Source of the DNA: Casuarius casuarius
Taxonomy: Eukaryota > Chordata > Aves > Casuariiformes > Casuariidae
Length of the DNA: 64,000 nt
Direction: 5' to 3'
Assembly: GCA_003342895.1 (NCBI GenBank)
Contig: PTFA01000086.1
Coordinates: forward strand, 1,737,804 to 1,801,803
Numbering within the stretch: the first letter of the stretch is position 1; each line of letters begins with the position of its first letter. This document shows positions 22,111-36,100 of the stretch, one piece after another. The notes beneath the pieces were generated by a model, which was not told where the DNA came from, searched no databases, and saw only the letters and a program-made list of their open reading frames with translations. Position numbers and translations under genes: made by a program.

Positions 22111-25100
22111 TGATAACCCTGATTAACTCTGTACTCTTTGCTGTGAGGAGTGTGTGTGAAGGTTGAAACACGCAGAGTTTATTAGGTATGTTAGTGAGAG
22201 AGCACAGGCCCTGCTAAACCCCTGATTTTGAGGCTATTATTTTTAATAAAAGAAAAATCTTTTCGTCAGAAGAAGACATATTAAAGCATATTCCATTTAG
22301 GTCTCTAGTGTAATGATTATTCCCTTTTTCAGCATCTCTCCGTTTATACAGGGCACAGCCTAGAAATCATTGGGGCCAACGGTAATTTTTCTTTTGATTT
22401 CGGTGAATGCGGAGCAGGCATATGGAAAGCTCCATGCAAGAACCTGGGAAAGGGCAATGTATCCAAATGAGAGGTTTGTTAATGTAGTGTAGACGTAAAG
22501 CCCAGATTTAGGCAGTTTGCTCGCAGAGCCTGGGGTGTGACTGCGGGAACGCTTGGTACCTTTGCTTCCTGCACCTCTCAAACACGCACAGCGGAGCAGG
22601 AGGGAAATTGCTCATGATAATTAACTGGTTAAAATAAGAGTGAAGAAATCTAATATCATCAGGGTTCAGCAGTTATTGAATAGTGCATAGACCTCATGCT
22701 GATTCCATGTAAAGAAATTAATTTCAGCTGCAGAAAATAGCCATCTCCTTCTAATGCAGTATGGCCTGGGTCCTCCGTATGCAGTCGGAGGGGTAGCAGC
22801 CCGAGTGGGAAAAATGCTGGGGTCTTAGACCGTAGTTTAATGATATGTTTGTTTCAGGGAAGAATTTACTTTATTTGGGATAGTTTTGGTGATCTGGGTT
22901 ACAGCACAATCCTGTAGACATTTTTATCTATAGAAATTACTGGGTGGCGAAGTGTTGCAGAGGCAGGAAGGTGGGGATGGGAGGGGGTACAAAAGCGGTA
23001 GGAGTCTCCTGCCACCTCCACTGCGGAAGAAAACATACACCACGGCTCACCATATCAAACTGACTGAGCTGAAAGTATCATTTAACCTGAGTATGGGGAT
23101 TTTTTGTGTGTTTGGACAGAAAGAGACCTGAAGATTATCAGAACATAGTGTAAGAACAGGGGCAGCCCTTCCCCTAGACTCTGGAGGAAAAATAATTTTA
23201 CTGGTGGTTCAACATCTGCAAAGCTGAAGGTTTACTGATAGGGGGGTACATGAAAAGAAGGGGGCTGAGCGCACTTGGGCACGCTTCTTTTGAATACCGA
23301 TTAAGGAAAGTGAAAGCAAAAGAGGGAAAAAATATGAAATGGAATATATAAATTCAAACAATAAAGATATATGTAAGCTTTGGAAGGGCTCATCAGCTGG
23401 AATGATTCAGCCTTCTGCTGGCTGCAGGAGAGCAGCCTTAGCGGATGAGCATATTCCTCACGCAGTACATAAAGGGTGCTTTACCCAAATGTTTTTTTAA
23501 TCAGTCCATTTTTAAACAATGTAAGCTGACAGCAGCCCTTTAATATGCATCACCAAGGCTTTCTGAATTGTAAGTAGGAAGGACGAGTAGATTTCCCTGA
23601 ATTTAGGAGCATGGTCTGGAATTTCATAGGTGGAGAGAAAAGGCTGCTTTGCTTTGAAGTTTTCTGCTTTATATGCTAAACAGTGCTGTTGACTGATTTA
23701 CTGCAATTTCACATTCAGGGGGCGGGGAAAAAGGGAAGCAGTGACTTTTTGTTGAGTGTGATGAGGAATTACTGACAGATAGGGATACAAGTTCCACTTG
23801 CTTGCAAATTTGCTTTCAAACACAACAACTTAACACAAGCAAGGGCTTGTAACAGTGCAATGAAACATTTAGTAAAGACCTGCCACATCTGGCAAACTTA
23901 AAGCATTACCTGGTTTTCCACAGGGCTTAAGAAAGGCTGTGCTATTAAGGAAAATGCATAGTTTGCATTTAGCATAAACATATTTTTTATTTTACTGGAA
24001 ATGCTTAGTGCACCACACTTTTTTGCTGGTATTAGAAAAGCTCTTTTACCCTATCTTTACACTGAATATTTAAGATTCCTGGAATATTTTGTTTCCACTG
24101 GAACATTTACCCAGCCTGACTATGCGTCAGTGGCCGGGATGCATCCTCAATAATAAATTCAGATGCATGTGGTGAAATGAACTGTAGCGTATGGGAAGCT
24201 CCAAGGCCCCTGAACCTTTGAAACAAAGAAATTCTTAATACAAAGTGACCTACTAAACTGTTTTCTAAACATTCAGGTTAGAAATTATATCTTCTCAGTT
24301 TTCAAGAATAAATGTCATAGTTAATAAGAAAATACTAAAGCACACTGTTTGCATATGTCAGCATATGCAATTTTACGCATAGTAAAAAAAGCAATGATGC
24401 AAAGCTGTGGGCAAGAATTCAACAGAGGTTGTGTTTTAGTGTCTCTGAAAGGAAACTGTCTCCTCTAGGAGACCATTTCTTCCTCGGTAGCATATCATTA
24501 TTTACTTCTTTACGTGCTCTGGAAAGCTGTTTCTTTGAATCTGTATGTGTGGAAAGAGACAGGCAGAGAAGGCTGTATGATAACAGACTCTGCTGAATAC
24601 AGCCTGAACATGTGAATGCACAAATGCAGTGCATACCTATGTGCAAATGGGTAACAAAGGAAAACATGCCTTATCAAAATATTATGTGTTTTGTTAGTGT
24701 GTATTTATGTTCTGTAGCAACGCTTATATTTGGAAGGAAATACTTCCTACTCCTTTGGTACTAACCAATAGGACAAATTTCATTAACTTCATTCCCGAAA
24801 GCAGCATTTACTGTTTACTACTGGTTAACTGAACACTTCTATGCCCTGTTTCCCATCTATCAATTATATTTGCCATATTCTCATGCATATTATGAAGCCA
24901 CTGATATATTTTTAAAGCAGTTGGTTAAAAAAGCTTTCATAAAAGTGAGCTGCATTTCTATTAGTACACTTAAATAAAAACAGATCACGCCAGACACAAT
25001 TAAACTTTTTTAATGTCCCACCATGCAAATCTTCCTGTATAGCTTGAAGTTTAACTTTGAAAGCTCAGCTGAGTTTATTCAGCTGATTACTATCTAATCC

Positions 25101-25394
25101 ACCCACCCATCATCCCACACTCCCTCAAAAAATGTTAAAATCCTGCCCAGAGTGATATTTTTATTTTTAATCACGAATGTCTAAGCATTCCTCACAGATG
25201 TGGGAAAAGTTGAGCCTTAATCATTGCAGTAAACCCACGATATCTTTAGGTAAAGCACTTTTTTTTTGTTTTTAAGCAAAAAATTCTAAATTTTTCACAA
25301 CTAACTTGGCTTTTGTCTACCAGTCAGCGCAGCAGAAAGCCACAGTCTAATACCTGGCAAATGCACCCGGGTACGTCATCTGAACACACTGCTT
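22111..25394. other. Non-coding AT-rich stretch, possible enhancer texture
   Basis: Few frames exceed 60 codons and none is recognisable. The interval 23.8-25.1 kb is smooth, AT-rich and free of repeats, with octamer-like GTTTGCAT sites near 23960 and 24350, so it could include conserved regulatory sequence. That is an impression only. Confidence 0.4.
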
Positions 25395-25740
25395 GTTTAC
25401 CACGCCGATAAACATGAGTCACCAGCCCCGCAGCTGGCCGCGCGCCGGCCGCTCTTTGTGCTCCGCTCCCATCTGTTGCAATGCACTGGGTCGTTTCCTC
25501 ACTTTCCAAACTGAAAGCAGGTATTGCATCCAAAGGAAAGCTCGTTCGCACACACGCCTCTGCCTGGGCAATTGTTTGTGCATTAAAACAATAGACTCGA
25601 CAGGCCTTTGTCATCTGGCGTGTGCTGAAGCGGGGGGGAGAGGGCAGCTGGGGGGGATGCAAGATGCGTGCCCTGATTCCCGCTGGCGGGTCGCTTGGCG
25701 CGCTCGGGTGGCCTCCCCTCTCCTGCTCTTCCCTTCACTG
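25395..25740. other. CpG-rich islet 7
   Basis: A GC/CpG-rich core lies at about 25430-25460 with a second at 25630-25740, including two G runs. Overlapping open frames occur on both strands. No domain and no convincing splice sites are visible. Confidence 0.45.
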
Positions 25741-27284
25741 GCTTAGTCGGCTTCGTACATTTAAGAGCATGTCCAGTGCCCTCTGGGAGCTGCTCTTTCC
25801 CTGAACATTGAAAGAAGGACTCCAAAAGAAAGGAAACTTCCTTCTGCTCTAAAAAGCCTGATCTAGCTTGTTGAAACACCGGTCTTACCAAAAAGCAGAC
25901 TTTCTTGGCCGTGGAGGAAAGGGCTGACTTTGTTCCTGGTGGAGGTCGCATTACAATCTCTTGGAAGTTTAGCTGTGAGTACTTACTCCTGGTTTCTGCT
26001 GTGCTGTATAGTACTTGCACCAAACTATTTTGTAGGAAATACTTTCTTACGTTGAACTGTTTAATTCACTGGGCTGGTATAAACAAGTAGAATTTTTTGG
26101 TACTCAGTGAAGATATGAATATTTATGCCTGCTGAGAATCTTCCCCTTTATTTTTAATCTAACTATTAATAGCGCTAACGCAGTATTAATGCTTGACACT
26201 ACATAGCAAGTCTGACCAATTCCTTTTGCAAGGATACAGACTGAATGTTTGTCAGCGTAACATACTATATTAATTTAAAGACCACTTCTACATGCCCTAC
26301 GCAATTTCAGTTATAATGGTACCTTTCTGAGATACAAGCAGAAAGGTGTTTGTTGTGCATAACACAGACTTGGGTTATGCAGGCAGACAGTGTGGTACAT
26401 CACGTTAACTGACTAGGTCATTAGTTGTTTGGTCTTTCTTGAAACTTTTACCACTTTGCAAGCTGAGCCTTTTTTTCAGATTCTCTTGTCTTAGGTAATA
26501 CGGAACAAGGAGGAGAAAGTTCAGCTGCTCTAGCTTCTGGCATACAGTCCGGCCTAGGGCTAGCAGCCTGGTGCTATTTGAAGAGGAGACACTATAGACC
26601 AGGAAACACTTTTTTCTCTCTGTGAAGTCCAGGGGACATCTGAGTCTATCTTACGGGTGGATTCAGAGGGTTTCTCTTCAGCCCTGTGCCGAGGCTCCAG
26701 GAAAAGGCACCAAAAACTCCTGTGGAACCACCATCACCGGTGATCATGGAGGGCTCGGGAGGAAGTTCAGGGCTCCCGAGCACCCTTACATCTGTTGAGG
26801 TTTGTCATTTGTGAGATCCAAAGATTCTTATCATTTTAGCATAAAGAAAGATGCCAATCCTGATTCGTAAGAAAATCAAACCAGAAGGTATTCTTCATGG
26901 CAGTGTTGAGTGGAAAATCCTACTCAGGAAGCCACCGCAGGTACTCCTTAGACAAAACACCCATTTTTATGTGCAGGTGCAGTTGTTGGTTGATACTGTT
27001 CATCCTTTGGTCCATAAAAGTCTAATCTATTTTATACAAATCAAGTTAATTTGGACAGTTTGGAGAGAAGGAAGCCTCTTTCAAGTGATCAATACTTTTC
27101 TATTTGTAATAACATTGACTAGGTAATCATTAGAGTCTTTAGCTACTGCACACATGGATACATCAAAAGAAGATTAATCACATCTGATTATATACAATTT
27201 TAGGATCGGTTCCAATAAACCCAATTACAGTGGTTCATAGCTAATAAAATCTGTTTGAACTCAAAGAACCTGTCTTAGGATGCA

Positions 27285-27372
27285 GACTTCCATAGTGCTG
27301 AGCACCACTGGTGAGATATGGAGCGGCCTCTGTTAAACCCTGAAGTCTGAGAAAATCAGGCCTCCCATAAGT
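27285..27372. repeat. Old sauropsid repeat-like segment
   Basis: The phrases 'gtgctgagcaccactg' and 'gagaaaatcaggcctcc' in this order recall an interspersed repeat of turtles, crocodiles and birds in which a 'tgctcagcacctctgaaaatcaggcc' block is common. The match is partial and remembered, not searched. Confidence 0.3.
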
Positions 27373-29090
27373 TAATTATGGGGGATTAACAACCACTATG
27401 AAAAATAACAGATGTAGCTAAACAGTAAGTTCGTGAGCAGCAATATGACCAATCAATATAAAGCTGTGTTCAGCAGGCGATTATGCACCAAATAGGGCAG
27501 GGAGATTAAGAAAAAACAAAACTCTTTATGCTTAAAAACATACTTGAAATGCTGGGAGTGCGCAAAACATCAAATTGTGACAGGAGCACACTAGAACTGC
27601 TGAGATAACTTCTTGTTCTAGTTATCGTAAGAGGTGATTTCTAAAAGCACGGCTTCTTCTCATAGAGTTTCTTTTCACTCAAACTAGAACAAAATGGAGC
27701 ACAGGTAATGTCATTGCCTTAAATAGTTACTTGATTGGGAAAGCTTAATTAAAAGTACCATTTTAAATCTATATATTATGGTGAAAAATCTAAGCTGGAA
27801 AGGATGGGAAAAAATAAACACTACGATAAGTAAATATGATAGCAGGAGCTGGCTGTGCTTGAAATTTCTCTCGATTATTGCTGTTAGTACTTGAGACAGA
27901 CAGGAACTGCAAATAAATAAATACGTTCTGTTAATATTTGCTGAAATTTTTGACTTCATTCCCTTTGGCTCCGCTTCTATGCCTTCTCCCTTTTGCTCTC
28001 TGAGAGCATATGTGTGAGTGAGTTAGGGAACAAATGTTTGTCAAGAAAAAGATCAAAGTTTCTAAAACTGGTACACATTAGTATTTCTGTCACTATTTGT
28101 GCACTTAAATCCTAACGCAGAAAAAACATTCTCATTCAGGACAGCACTAGCACATTGGTTGAAATCCTGTCTGTACCAAAGCCAAAGGGTGTTGGCATGT
28201 GGACAGGACTCCCGTGGCTCTTAGGGCTTTTGCAGATTCGGGGTTCTGATCTGCCCCCAAAGTCTGGAAAGAAAAGTTAATGAAATCGTCCCCTTCTGAT
28301 TTTCATGGACTTTGGACGAAGCTCTCAGGTGACAAACAGGAAAGGTTTTGCATGACTCAGTTCTACCACTGCAAAGCTCAAGGATTCAAAATTAGTGAGT
28401 CGGGCCCTGCAGAATGGTGAGATTTCCTTAAAATAAATGATATTTAAAATGATAAATGTGGGGTCTTTTTATTTGCTTTTTGTTTCCTCAGCCTGTGTGG
28501 TTCATGTTTTCTAGCTGCCTCTTCCCTGCTACAAGGGTTAGAGACTTGCATTATATGGGGAAACAGTTTGCAATAATCCCAAGGCTCCTGAAGCATGGGT
28601 GTTACCAAAGTCACTAACAGCCACATCGCTTTTGATAAAATGTTAGTGATTTAGTAAAATAACTGCTTGCTGCATTTCGGATATCAAACACTGTAGATGA
28701 TTGTGATCATTTGGCAAAAATCTTGTTTTTTCCATGCAAGTTTTCCAAAACACTTTAGTAAATCACTTTAAACTAGCAAATCAAAACATCCTAGGAAATT
28801 GTGACTCCAAGTGGATATTTTGCCAAGAAACAGGGAGTTTAATAGGCATTTGTGTTTATAGTTAAGGATATTCTCTATCCTGCAGTTGGGAGATGTGATG
28901 GCAATACGTATAGGTGCCATCTTTAATCTAGTTGATGCAGTAGTAACAGTAGGAGTCTTGGCCCAGAGATAACTGCAAGCAGTGCGAGCTGCTAAATAAG
29001 TGTCCGCAGAGGTCCTACATGCAGACTATTAAATTCTCTGAATTTTCTGCCACTTTAGCTTTGCTTTCCTTGTTTTTGGGCTAGCTAGTT

Positions 29091-29128
29091 GAATGTACAT
29101 GGGTGTACATGAGTGTACCTATGTACAC
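29091..29128. repeat. 10-bp tandem repeat of TGTACATGNG
   Basis: Nearly four consecutive units of period 10 share the core TGTACAT/TGTACC, which is itself a partial palindrome (GTAC). Confidence 0.75.
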
Positions 29129-29981
29129 TATAGTCTCACATCTGAGCTCAGTTTTTATTATCTGTGTCAGCTCCTAACATAGTCTCATTGTTGCAGGATT
29201 ACTTTTAGAGCAGGATACTAGTAGCTATAATAAAGGGCAAAATTTGGCTTTGTATAGGTGGGCCGCTATATGGCCATGAGAACAATAGCATCTCCATTTA
29301 TATAGCTTTATCTGTATGAAGTACATCCACAATTTGCAATTTGCTTTCTGTTTTTACTTTCAGAACTCCTGGTCTGAAGGATGTGACAGCGCTTCTCCTA
29401 GGAACCAGAGCCTCGGGGGAGATGAGGCGGAGAGCAGCCGCTTCTCCTAACGTCGATACTGCTTTCTGTAACGCGCCGTGAGCTTCAGGTGGGTCCACAT
29501 CGTGCAAAGCAGTCCAAGGGCAGGCTGCCTGCACATTTCGTTTGAGGGAATGGCCACAGCAAGGGCAGATGGCCCACCTGATAAAAGCCAGATTAGGTCC
29601 AGCCCATCCATGCAATAAGCAGGAGCATACTTGGGCCTGTGTTAAGTGTAGATCCAGGGGGCAATGGGGATAGCTGGGAAGTCTGAATAGACTTAAGCAT
29701 ATCCCTGCTGAGAACAAGTTAAAAAATCCTTCCAGTCAAGTAGATGCATCTTGCATTACTTTCTGAAGGTCATAAAGCTCCAGATCAAGATACCTACTTA
29801 AGAGCTATTCACAGGTTCTTATGTGTGTTCCAAGGGGCCAAACCTGTAATTCTGGCTCATGAGAACAAACTGTAGTGCTGCACACAGCCCCAGTTCTGAG
29901 ACTGAAAAACAAAGGATCAGACATTAAGTTATTCACCTATTTGTTAAAAACAGTAACGACACGTTTTCCTCAGCAGCAGCC

Positions 29982-29997
29982 AAAAAAAAAAAAAAAA
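29982..29997. repeat. Poly-A tract (16 A)
   Basis: An uninterrupted run of 16 A. No recognisable retroposon body lies immediately upstream. Confidence 0.9.
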
Positions 29998-32481
29998 CAG
30001 TTTCAGTTGAGTTTCAGGAGCTATTACGGCCTTTGATTTATGAGTTTTAGCAGGTTATGGAACAATGTCAGAAGAAGCAATGAGAGAAACCTGCTGTTAC
30101 AGCATAAGGATACTATAGCTGTGCCTAGGTCTGAAGTTTTATTTCAGAGGATTTAGTCTTTTATTCTGTGGCTTTGTGAAACCAGTGGGTAACATTACTT
30201 GCAATTTGAAGACTCACAAAACTGTAAAATGCAGTATGCTTACATTTTGGAATTAAGAATGATTTTACAAATAAGTTCTAAGCAGATTAGAAATAATACA
30301 AAAATCTGATCATTTTTCCTAGAAGAATTTGCACAGAAACTGGGCATGATTTCAAAGTCAAAACCCAATGCAAAACTTAGTTGGGTTTGCAGCACTGCAA
30401 TACAATCAGTTGTCATTTGTTCATTGATCATTTAATCAGAGTAGATTGCTGTTACTTAAGTAATTTTCTGTTTATTGTTCTTATCTTCTGTACAAGTGGA
30501 TGGAGAAAAAACAGAGCCAAAACGTAAGTAATTATGAGGCCTAAATACTCCTGCCTGCTAGCGCTAGGCTAGATCAGTTATTCCTACTAAAGGTATATGA
30601 AAAGGGACACTGAATGAGGGAAAACCACATTTTTCTTCACATGAATCATTCTGTCTAGTTGCAATAAAATTACTATGGAAACTTCAGGGCCATCCAGCAG
30701 ATCCTGCACTATTTCTTGCAGGGAAATATTGTGGTTGCAGATTTGCCTTGGGTTCTTATCATGCCATTCATGATCTTTAGCAGTATAACTCCAATAAATA
30801 TATTAAGTCCTGTGGTGTACTCTTTCAGGCATGGAAAACAATCCAAAATATTGCATTTCCCAGTGAAATGGAAATCGTAGCTGGTTCCCTCCTGAAAGGC
30901 CAGCAGTGCCACTAGGCGCAGGTGCTGAAGAGCTGATCATACAAGCATTGATTGTATAGAGCTTTTTGGTTTTTTTTTTAACTGGATAAAGTCATCTCCC
31001 TCTAGGTGTTCTAGGGATAATTTAAAAAGCCAGACAAGGTTTAGGGAGTCGAACTACAAACGTAATTTTGAATTAGTCATAAGAGAGCTGCGCCTTGGGC
31101 CACAAGCTGTATCAAGACCCAACTTCAGGGCAATGGACATGAACTTCCCAGGCAATATTTTCCCTGCGAGGTTCAAACATTACTTTTCTGGTTCCCAGAA
31201 TCTACCTATATCCTGAAGATCCTAATAAGTATTTTTTAAATTAAAATACTGACTTTGATGAGGTCAGATGTACTCCACAAATAACTTTCATATCAGCATA
31301 AGTGTATCGGTTTGCTTTGCTGATACTGCTGTAAGCCCCGGTGGTAACTGCACGGGTGTAAGGGTGCTCTACATCGGTAATACTAGCACTGAGATTCTCC
31401 TCGCCACACACCTCTTACACCTTTAGCCAAGCCTAGGTCATTACCGGAAGTTTTTGTTGCTACAACTGCTGACTTTTGCTAATATAGCTACTGTAGTTAC
31501 TGACTCACTAGTGACGTAACCGTGCTGACAAAGGAGAGTACGAGAGAGACGGTTTGTTCTAGGAAACCAGCTCGTCATCTGAATATGACCTGCATTTTTT
31601 TCCCGTCAGTTTTAGTAAGAAAAACGGAGCCTTGCACATGTAGCCCTGCTCTCGGTAGGGCTGTGTCTCCTGCCATAAGAAAGTCTGATGTCCAGATCAA
31701 GCCTCTGCATTAATTCTGGTGTACCAGAAAACAAAGCTGTGTGCCCAGGGGCTCTGACTAGCTGTGTTTCTGTAACAGGGTGGCAGTAAAAATGCTACCG
31801 AATTCTGTGAGCTGCACGGAGAGTAATACCAGCCACCGAGCAACTAACTTGAGAAAAAGGCTGAGTGTTACTGACGGGAGACAAGTATATTAGTAAAACC
31901 AAACAAAGCAAAAGCAGAAAAAAACAGAGGGCCAGTCAGTTCTGGTCATTCCAGGAAAAAAAAAATCCACTTCAAAATAAATTCCAAAAGCAACAATTTT
32001 CACTTAAAAACACCAACACATCAGCATTCTAGTAATTCCTGGTATTGAATGTTTGACTTTTAAATAGCACATATTTTAGGAGGAAATATTTTAGCTGTAT
32101 AAATAAAAGGCATCCAAGAATCTTTGTTTTCCTCTGAAATACAAGGCCAATAACTTATCCGTTATTAACAAGTTCATCTTTTGTTTCCCAAGGTGCTTTT
32201 TTTTTGTGCTCTTGGCAAAATTGTTTGGAACAAAGAGCAAGCAGCTTCCCCTCCTGTTGTTTTGCTGTCTTTGTAAGCATTTATTTTCATGGAGACAAAG
32301 CTCGGTTTCCTCTGTGGTGGTGTTGTGTTGCGTGAAATGTCCCAATATTCCTATGAATGGAGGCTTCTAAAGACAGACTGTTCTGTTTTGAACTTGTTAT
32401 GACAAAAATAGCCAAAAAAGCCAGCTTGTCAAATTAGGAATTACATGAGGTCAGCAAATTCGGGAACAACCACAACTGGAG

Positions 32482-32497
32482 GAGAGAGAGAGAGAGA
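32482..32497. repeat. (GA)n microsatellite
   Basis: Eight GA dinucleotides in a row, followed nearby by a G-rich run (32511-32523). Confidence 0.9.
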
Positions 32498-33117
32498 CCT
32501 AATTATGACTTGGGGGGAGGGAGACAGGGTGGACCTTTTGGAAGCAAACCCAGAGCCTCTTTTGATCTCCGAGTGCAGTGGGGCACACAGGACCGAGTCT
32601 CCCACTAATTTTGGTGGCACACGATTGGCTCTTAATATGCCTAAAAATAGCATTAATGTGAGCCAGCATTCTGGCTTGCCCTCTGCACACCATACGATTA
32701 TTTCTGCCAGATGTATAAACTAGTGGGATTGTGAGGTTTAGCAATGTCCTAAAATCCTGTGCCCTCTTCTGTCTTTCTCAGGTTTTGGTACAGTACCTGT
32801 TACTGCGACACCAAGGCTAACTTCTGAGAAATCTCTGGAAAGGGAACTCAGCACACTTTAGAGAAGTTTGGCATAGAGCACAACAGTTTTACCACTTGGA
32901 CCTTTGTCTAGCCTCAAATGTCATAAGGCACAGGGTTTTCCTTCAGCCTGGTGCAGAACTAACTGTAAAATTCATGCGCAGATCCAAGTTTTAAGTCCAG
33001 AGGGGGGGTTGATTTGTGCCAAAGTCTAATACTATTTCTATCTGTAATTATAGGGAGTAATAGATAGTCTAGTGTAGTCTAGGAGACTGCAGATAACAAC
33101 AGTAAGCCAGAACTGTC

Positions 33118-33182
33118 TTCTAATCTTAACTCAGTGACTCAGTTTGCTCATCCTGTAAAACGCCGATAATAATCATGCCGAC
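33118..33182 (+). repeat. CORE/MIR-like SINE relic
   Basis: The order 'gactcagtttgctcatcctgtaaaacgccgataataatcatgcc' (33137 onward, read in parts) matches the well-known MIR-type phrase 'cctcagtttcctcatctgtaaaatggggataataata', with a handful of substitutions and one insertion. Orientation is plus. Only this central part is recognisable; the tRNA head and the 3' end are lost. Confidence 0.6.
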
Positions 33183-36100
33183 CCGCAGCGGCACACATAG
33201 GCCCAAGCAGGACTGCAGCTCCCGCCGGGCAGACGCGAGGGAGGCTGCCAGGAGATGCTCTCCACCTGTCCCTTCTGCAATGCTGGATGAATTCCTGCTG
33301 ATTTTTTTCAAGCCCCATCTATTGGAGTCCTGTGATTCAGTGTAAATCTTACTTTTCTGGAAAAAAAAAAAAGCAAGCTGTCTGTCTTTGTTGTTTCAGA
33401 GGGAAGTTAAAAGTGAGATTTATGTGCAGCCAAGCAGCTCAAATACAAATTAAAAATTGCCTTATTTTCTAAGAATCTTATGACTTTCAAGCCAGCCGGA
33501 TGTGTGAAGGTAAAGGATGTCCTGACTCCTGAACACGTGGGAATGGCATTCCCGGCTGTTTTGACTGACACCGATAGAGCACAGCAGCGTGTAGCCCGGT
33601 GGGCTGCGCGCTGCTGGGCTTCTCTCCCGGGGGACGTCACAGAGGGGCCCTGTTCTTGCTTCTTCCTTCTGCCCTGTGCAGATGCAGAATCCACATCACA
33701 ATCTGGACATTAACCGATTATTTATTCAAACCAAATTCAACCAACTAATTGTTCCCAAGCTTTTCCCTTCATTATTTGGTAGGTACAATTGGTCCCCTAG
33801 GACCTAGGTCATATGACATGGTGGGTTTTTTTGGTTTTTTTTCCTGATTGGATGATTGAAATGTGAAAGTACGATAAATTGTAAATGACAAATGTACTTT
33901 ACAGCAGTCAGTTATGGGTATTCAGAGACAACAACCCTTTCCCCCACCCCCTAATATCTCTGCTAATAAAACCTCATTCATGCCAGTGTTCACAAATACG
34001 GGGACACAAACACTGAATGTAAAAAAGCAAATGTTCTTTGCAAATGTTTTCAGATCTTACTTTGTACGACTGCATTAGTTCTGTTAGCCATGTACAATGT
34101 CCATGGATGTGAAGGTGATAGCTAGCTCACAAGTGCCTGCAGGAGGAAATAAATCAACTATAATAAATGTAGCGTCTTTGAAGTATTAAGTCTGAACATG
34201 GCTATCATACTTTCACATATATTTTAAATCTTGTAGTTAAAATATATTCCAACCTTATGTTGTCTCTCACTAGTGAGTTAAAAGTCCAACATTCTGATCT
34301 GTTAATTTTTAACCTGGGTATGTGAAAATGTTCTGTTTCTTTTTTTTTTTTTTAGTGAAGGTATAAAATTAGCAAACTTTTCCCCCACACATGCATTTCT
34401 ACACTTGAATGTAAAACATACAGTTAAGCACCATTTGAACAATACAGTAATAACTAAACTAGATAACCTATCTGGATTTAATCCAGCCTGAACAAAGAAA
34501 GCAATTCAAGTTGAAACTGAAAGCCAATATTTAATATACGAACTGGTAAAGATAGTATTCTATGTAACTTTAACAGAACCATCAAAGTTTAACAGTTATG
34601 TGTGGGGTGTGCTTGTGAGTTTTAACCTTCTCTACTACAAACTGAAAATAAATATTTTCAAATAGCAGCTGATGAATCTGACAAATTAAATTGTATGAGT
34701 GTGTCTAATCTGGGAAGAAGGAAGTTCTGCTTCAGATGCATGTTTTATGCAACTGAGCTGTTTACTTTATTTGTAAACCCTTCAAAATAGTGTCCAAAGT
34801 TCATTCTTTGTTCAAGGTAAGAATGTAATTGCACTGCCTGAAATGCAATGTAAGTAATAAAGTTAGGATTCAGTAGAGAAAGACAATTTGGAATTAAGAA
34901 AAAGCAATTTAAACAGTCTTAATGCCTCTCCTCCCTCCCCTCCTTCTTAATGACTCTCTCTCGTCCCCTTAAGAAATCTTTGAAGTGAGCCAAAAAGAAC
35001 TAGCTAGTCTGTTTAAAGGTCATGTGTATCTCCGCTCCGGTTCCCGTTGGTGCAATATGCCTTTGATAATCCCACGAGTATACACTGTTGTTTTACATTT
35101 TCATCCAAGTTTTGTTTGGGGGGAAGACACTGCAGTGTCCGAGCTTTTTATACAACCTTTGATATTTGTTTAATATTGTTAATTGTCCTCTTGCTCAGTC
35201 TTTGAAAAGCAAAGCATATCAGTGGAAATGCAGTGGCAATTTATTTGTAAGCGCAGAGTATATTTACTGGGAAACAAAATTAGGGAAATAGGAAGACATA
35301 TTGAATATAGGCACTCCTTCTGCAAAGATAAATGATTTGGTAAAGAATGGATTCTTCAGGCCATAAAAAATCCATTTATTTTCTTTTGAATTTCAAGAGG
35401 AGGACCCACACTTTCCCACTCAGTTATAATCAGTTAAAATTAAAATACAGAGCATGAGACCAATTGTACAGACAGAGCAAACAACCATAATGTATAATAA
35501 TAGAAGTTAAATTAACAGACATTTAAAAAGAGGAAACATTTCCACAAAAAGGTACTCGTTTATTACTATTCAGTGTGGAGTAAAAGTGTGATCTAAAATA
35601 CAAACTGCTTTTATAAATTATCTGCCTTATAACAACATGCTGCCAGATTTTAGTCAACTCATTAAAATGAAGGATCCACTTGACCTCTTCTATAATTGTG
35701 TAAATGAACCAGAAATCTGATTAGTCCAATAAATTCACAAATTGTTCCATATTAAGGAGTCTGATCTTGTATCAGCGTAACTGCACCAAATGCTGGCATC
35801 TGCCTCATTTGTTGCCCTGCGTTTTGTCTGCATGGAAAGCAGAAAGCTGCCACGGAGCCGGCCGCGTGCGCCACGCGTCAGCCCTCATTTTTGGAGGCGA
35901 CACCTCTGCGGGTTGGTCAAGGAAGAGGCACTGCCCAGGCCCGAGCCGCTCTGCAGGCTTTTCTGACTCTGCGCCAGTGACTTTTTGACGGCCACCATGG
36001 CATGGCTGAGGCTGCTCTAAGGGTCAGTCCTTGATGCAGCTTTGGGACGGTTCTGTGGCCCAAAAACTAAACCCAGTCTGGGCAAGAAAAAATGGTCTTG

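Larger units (their letters stand above)
25741..33115. other. Long non-coding stretch, about 7.4 kb
   Basis: No gene is supported. Possible exons looked at here are weak: an acceptor 'cttatcattttag' before 26840 leads to an ATG at 26851 and a donor CAG/GTACTC at 26940-26941, but the frame is open for only 30 codons and has a stop just upstream. Microsatellites and one repeat-like segment are listed separately. Confidence 0.5.

Noticed and set aside
26839..26940. First exon with ATG at 26851 and donor at 26941
   Set aside because: Thirty codons with an in-frame stop just upstream, no promoter features and no compatible next exon.
30496..30524. Micro-exon between 'tcttctgtacaag' and GTAAGT at 30525
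   Set aside because: The donor is good but the segment is under 30 bases and the acceptor context is poor; no phase partner found.
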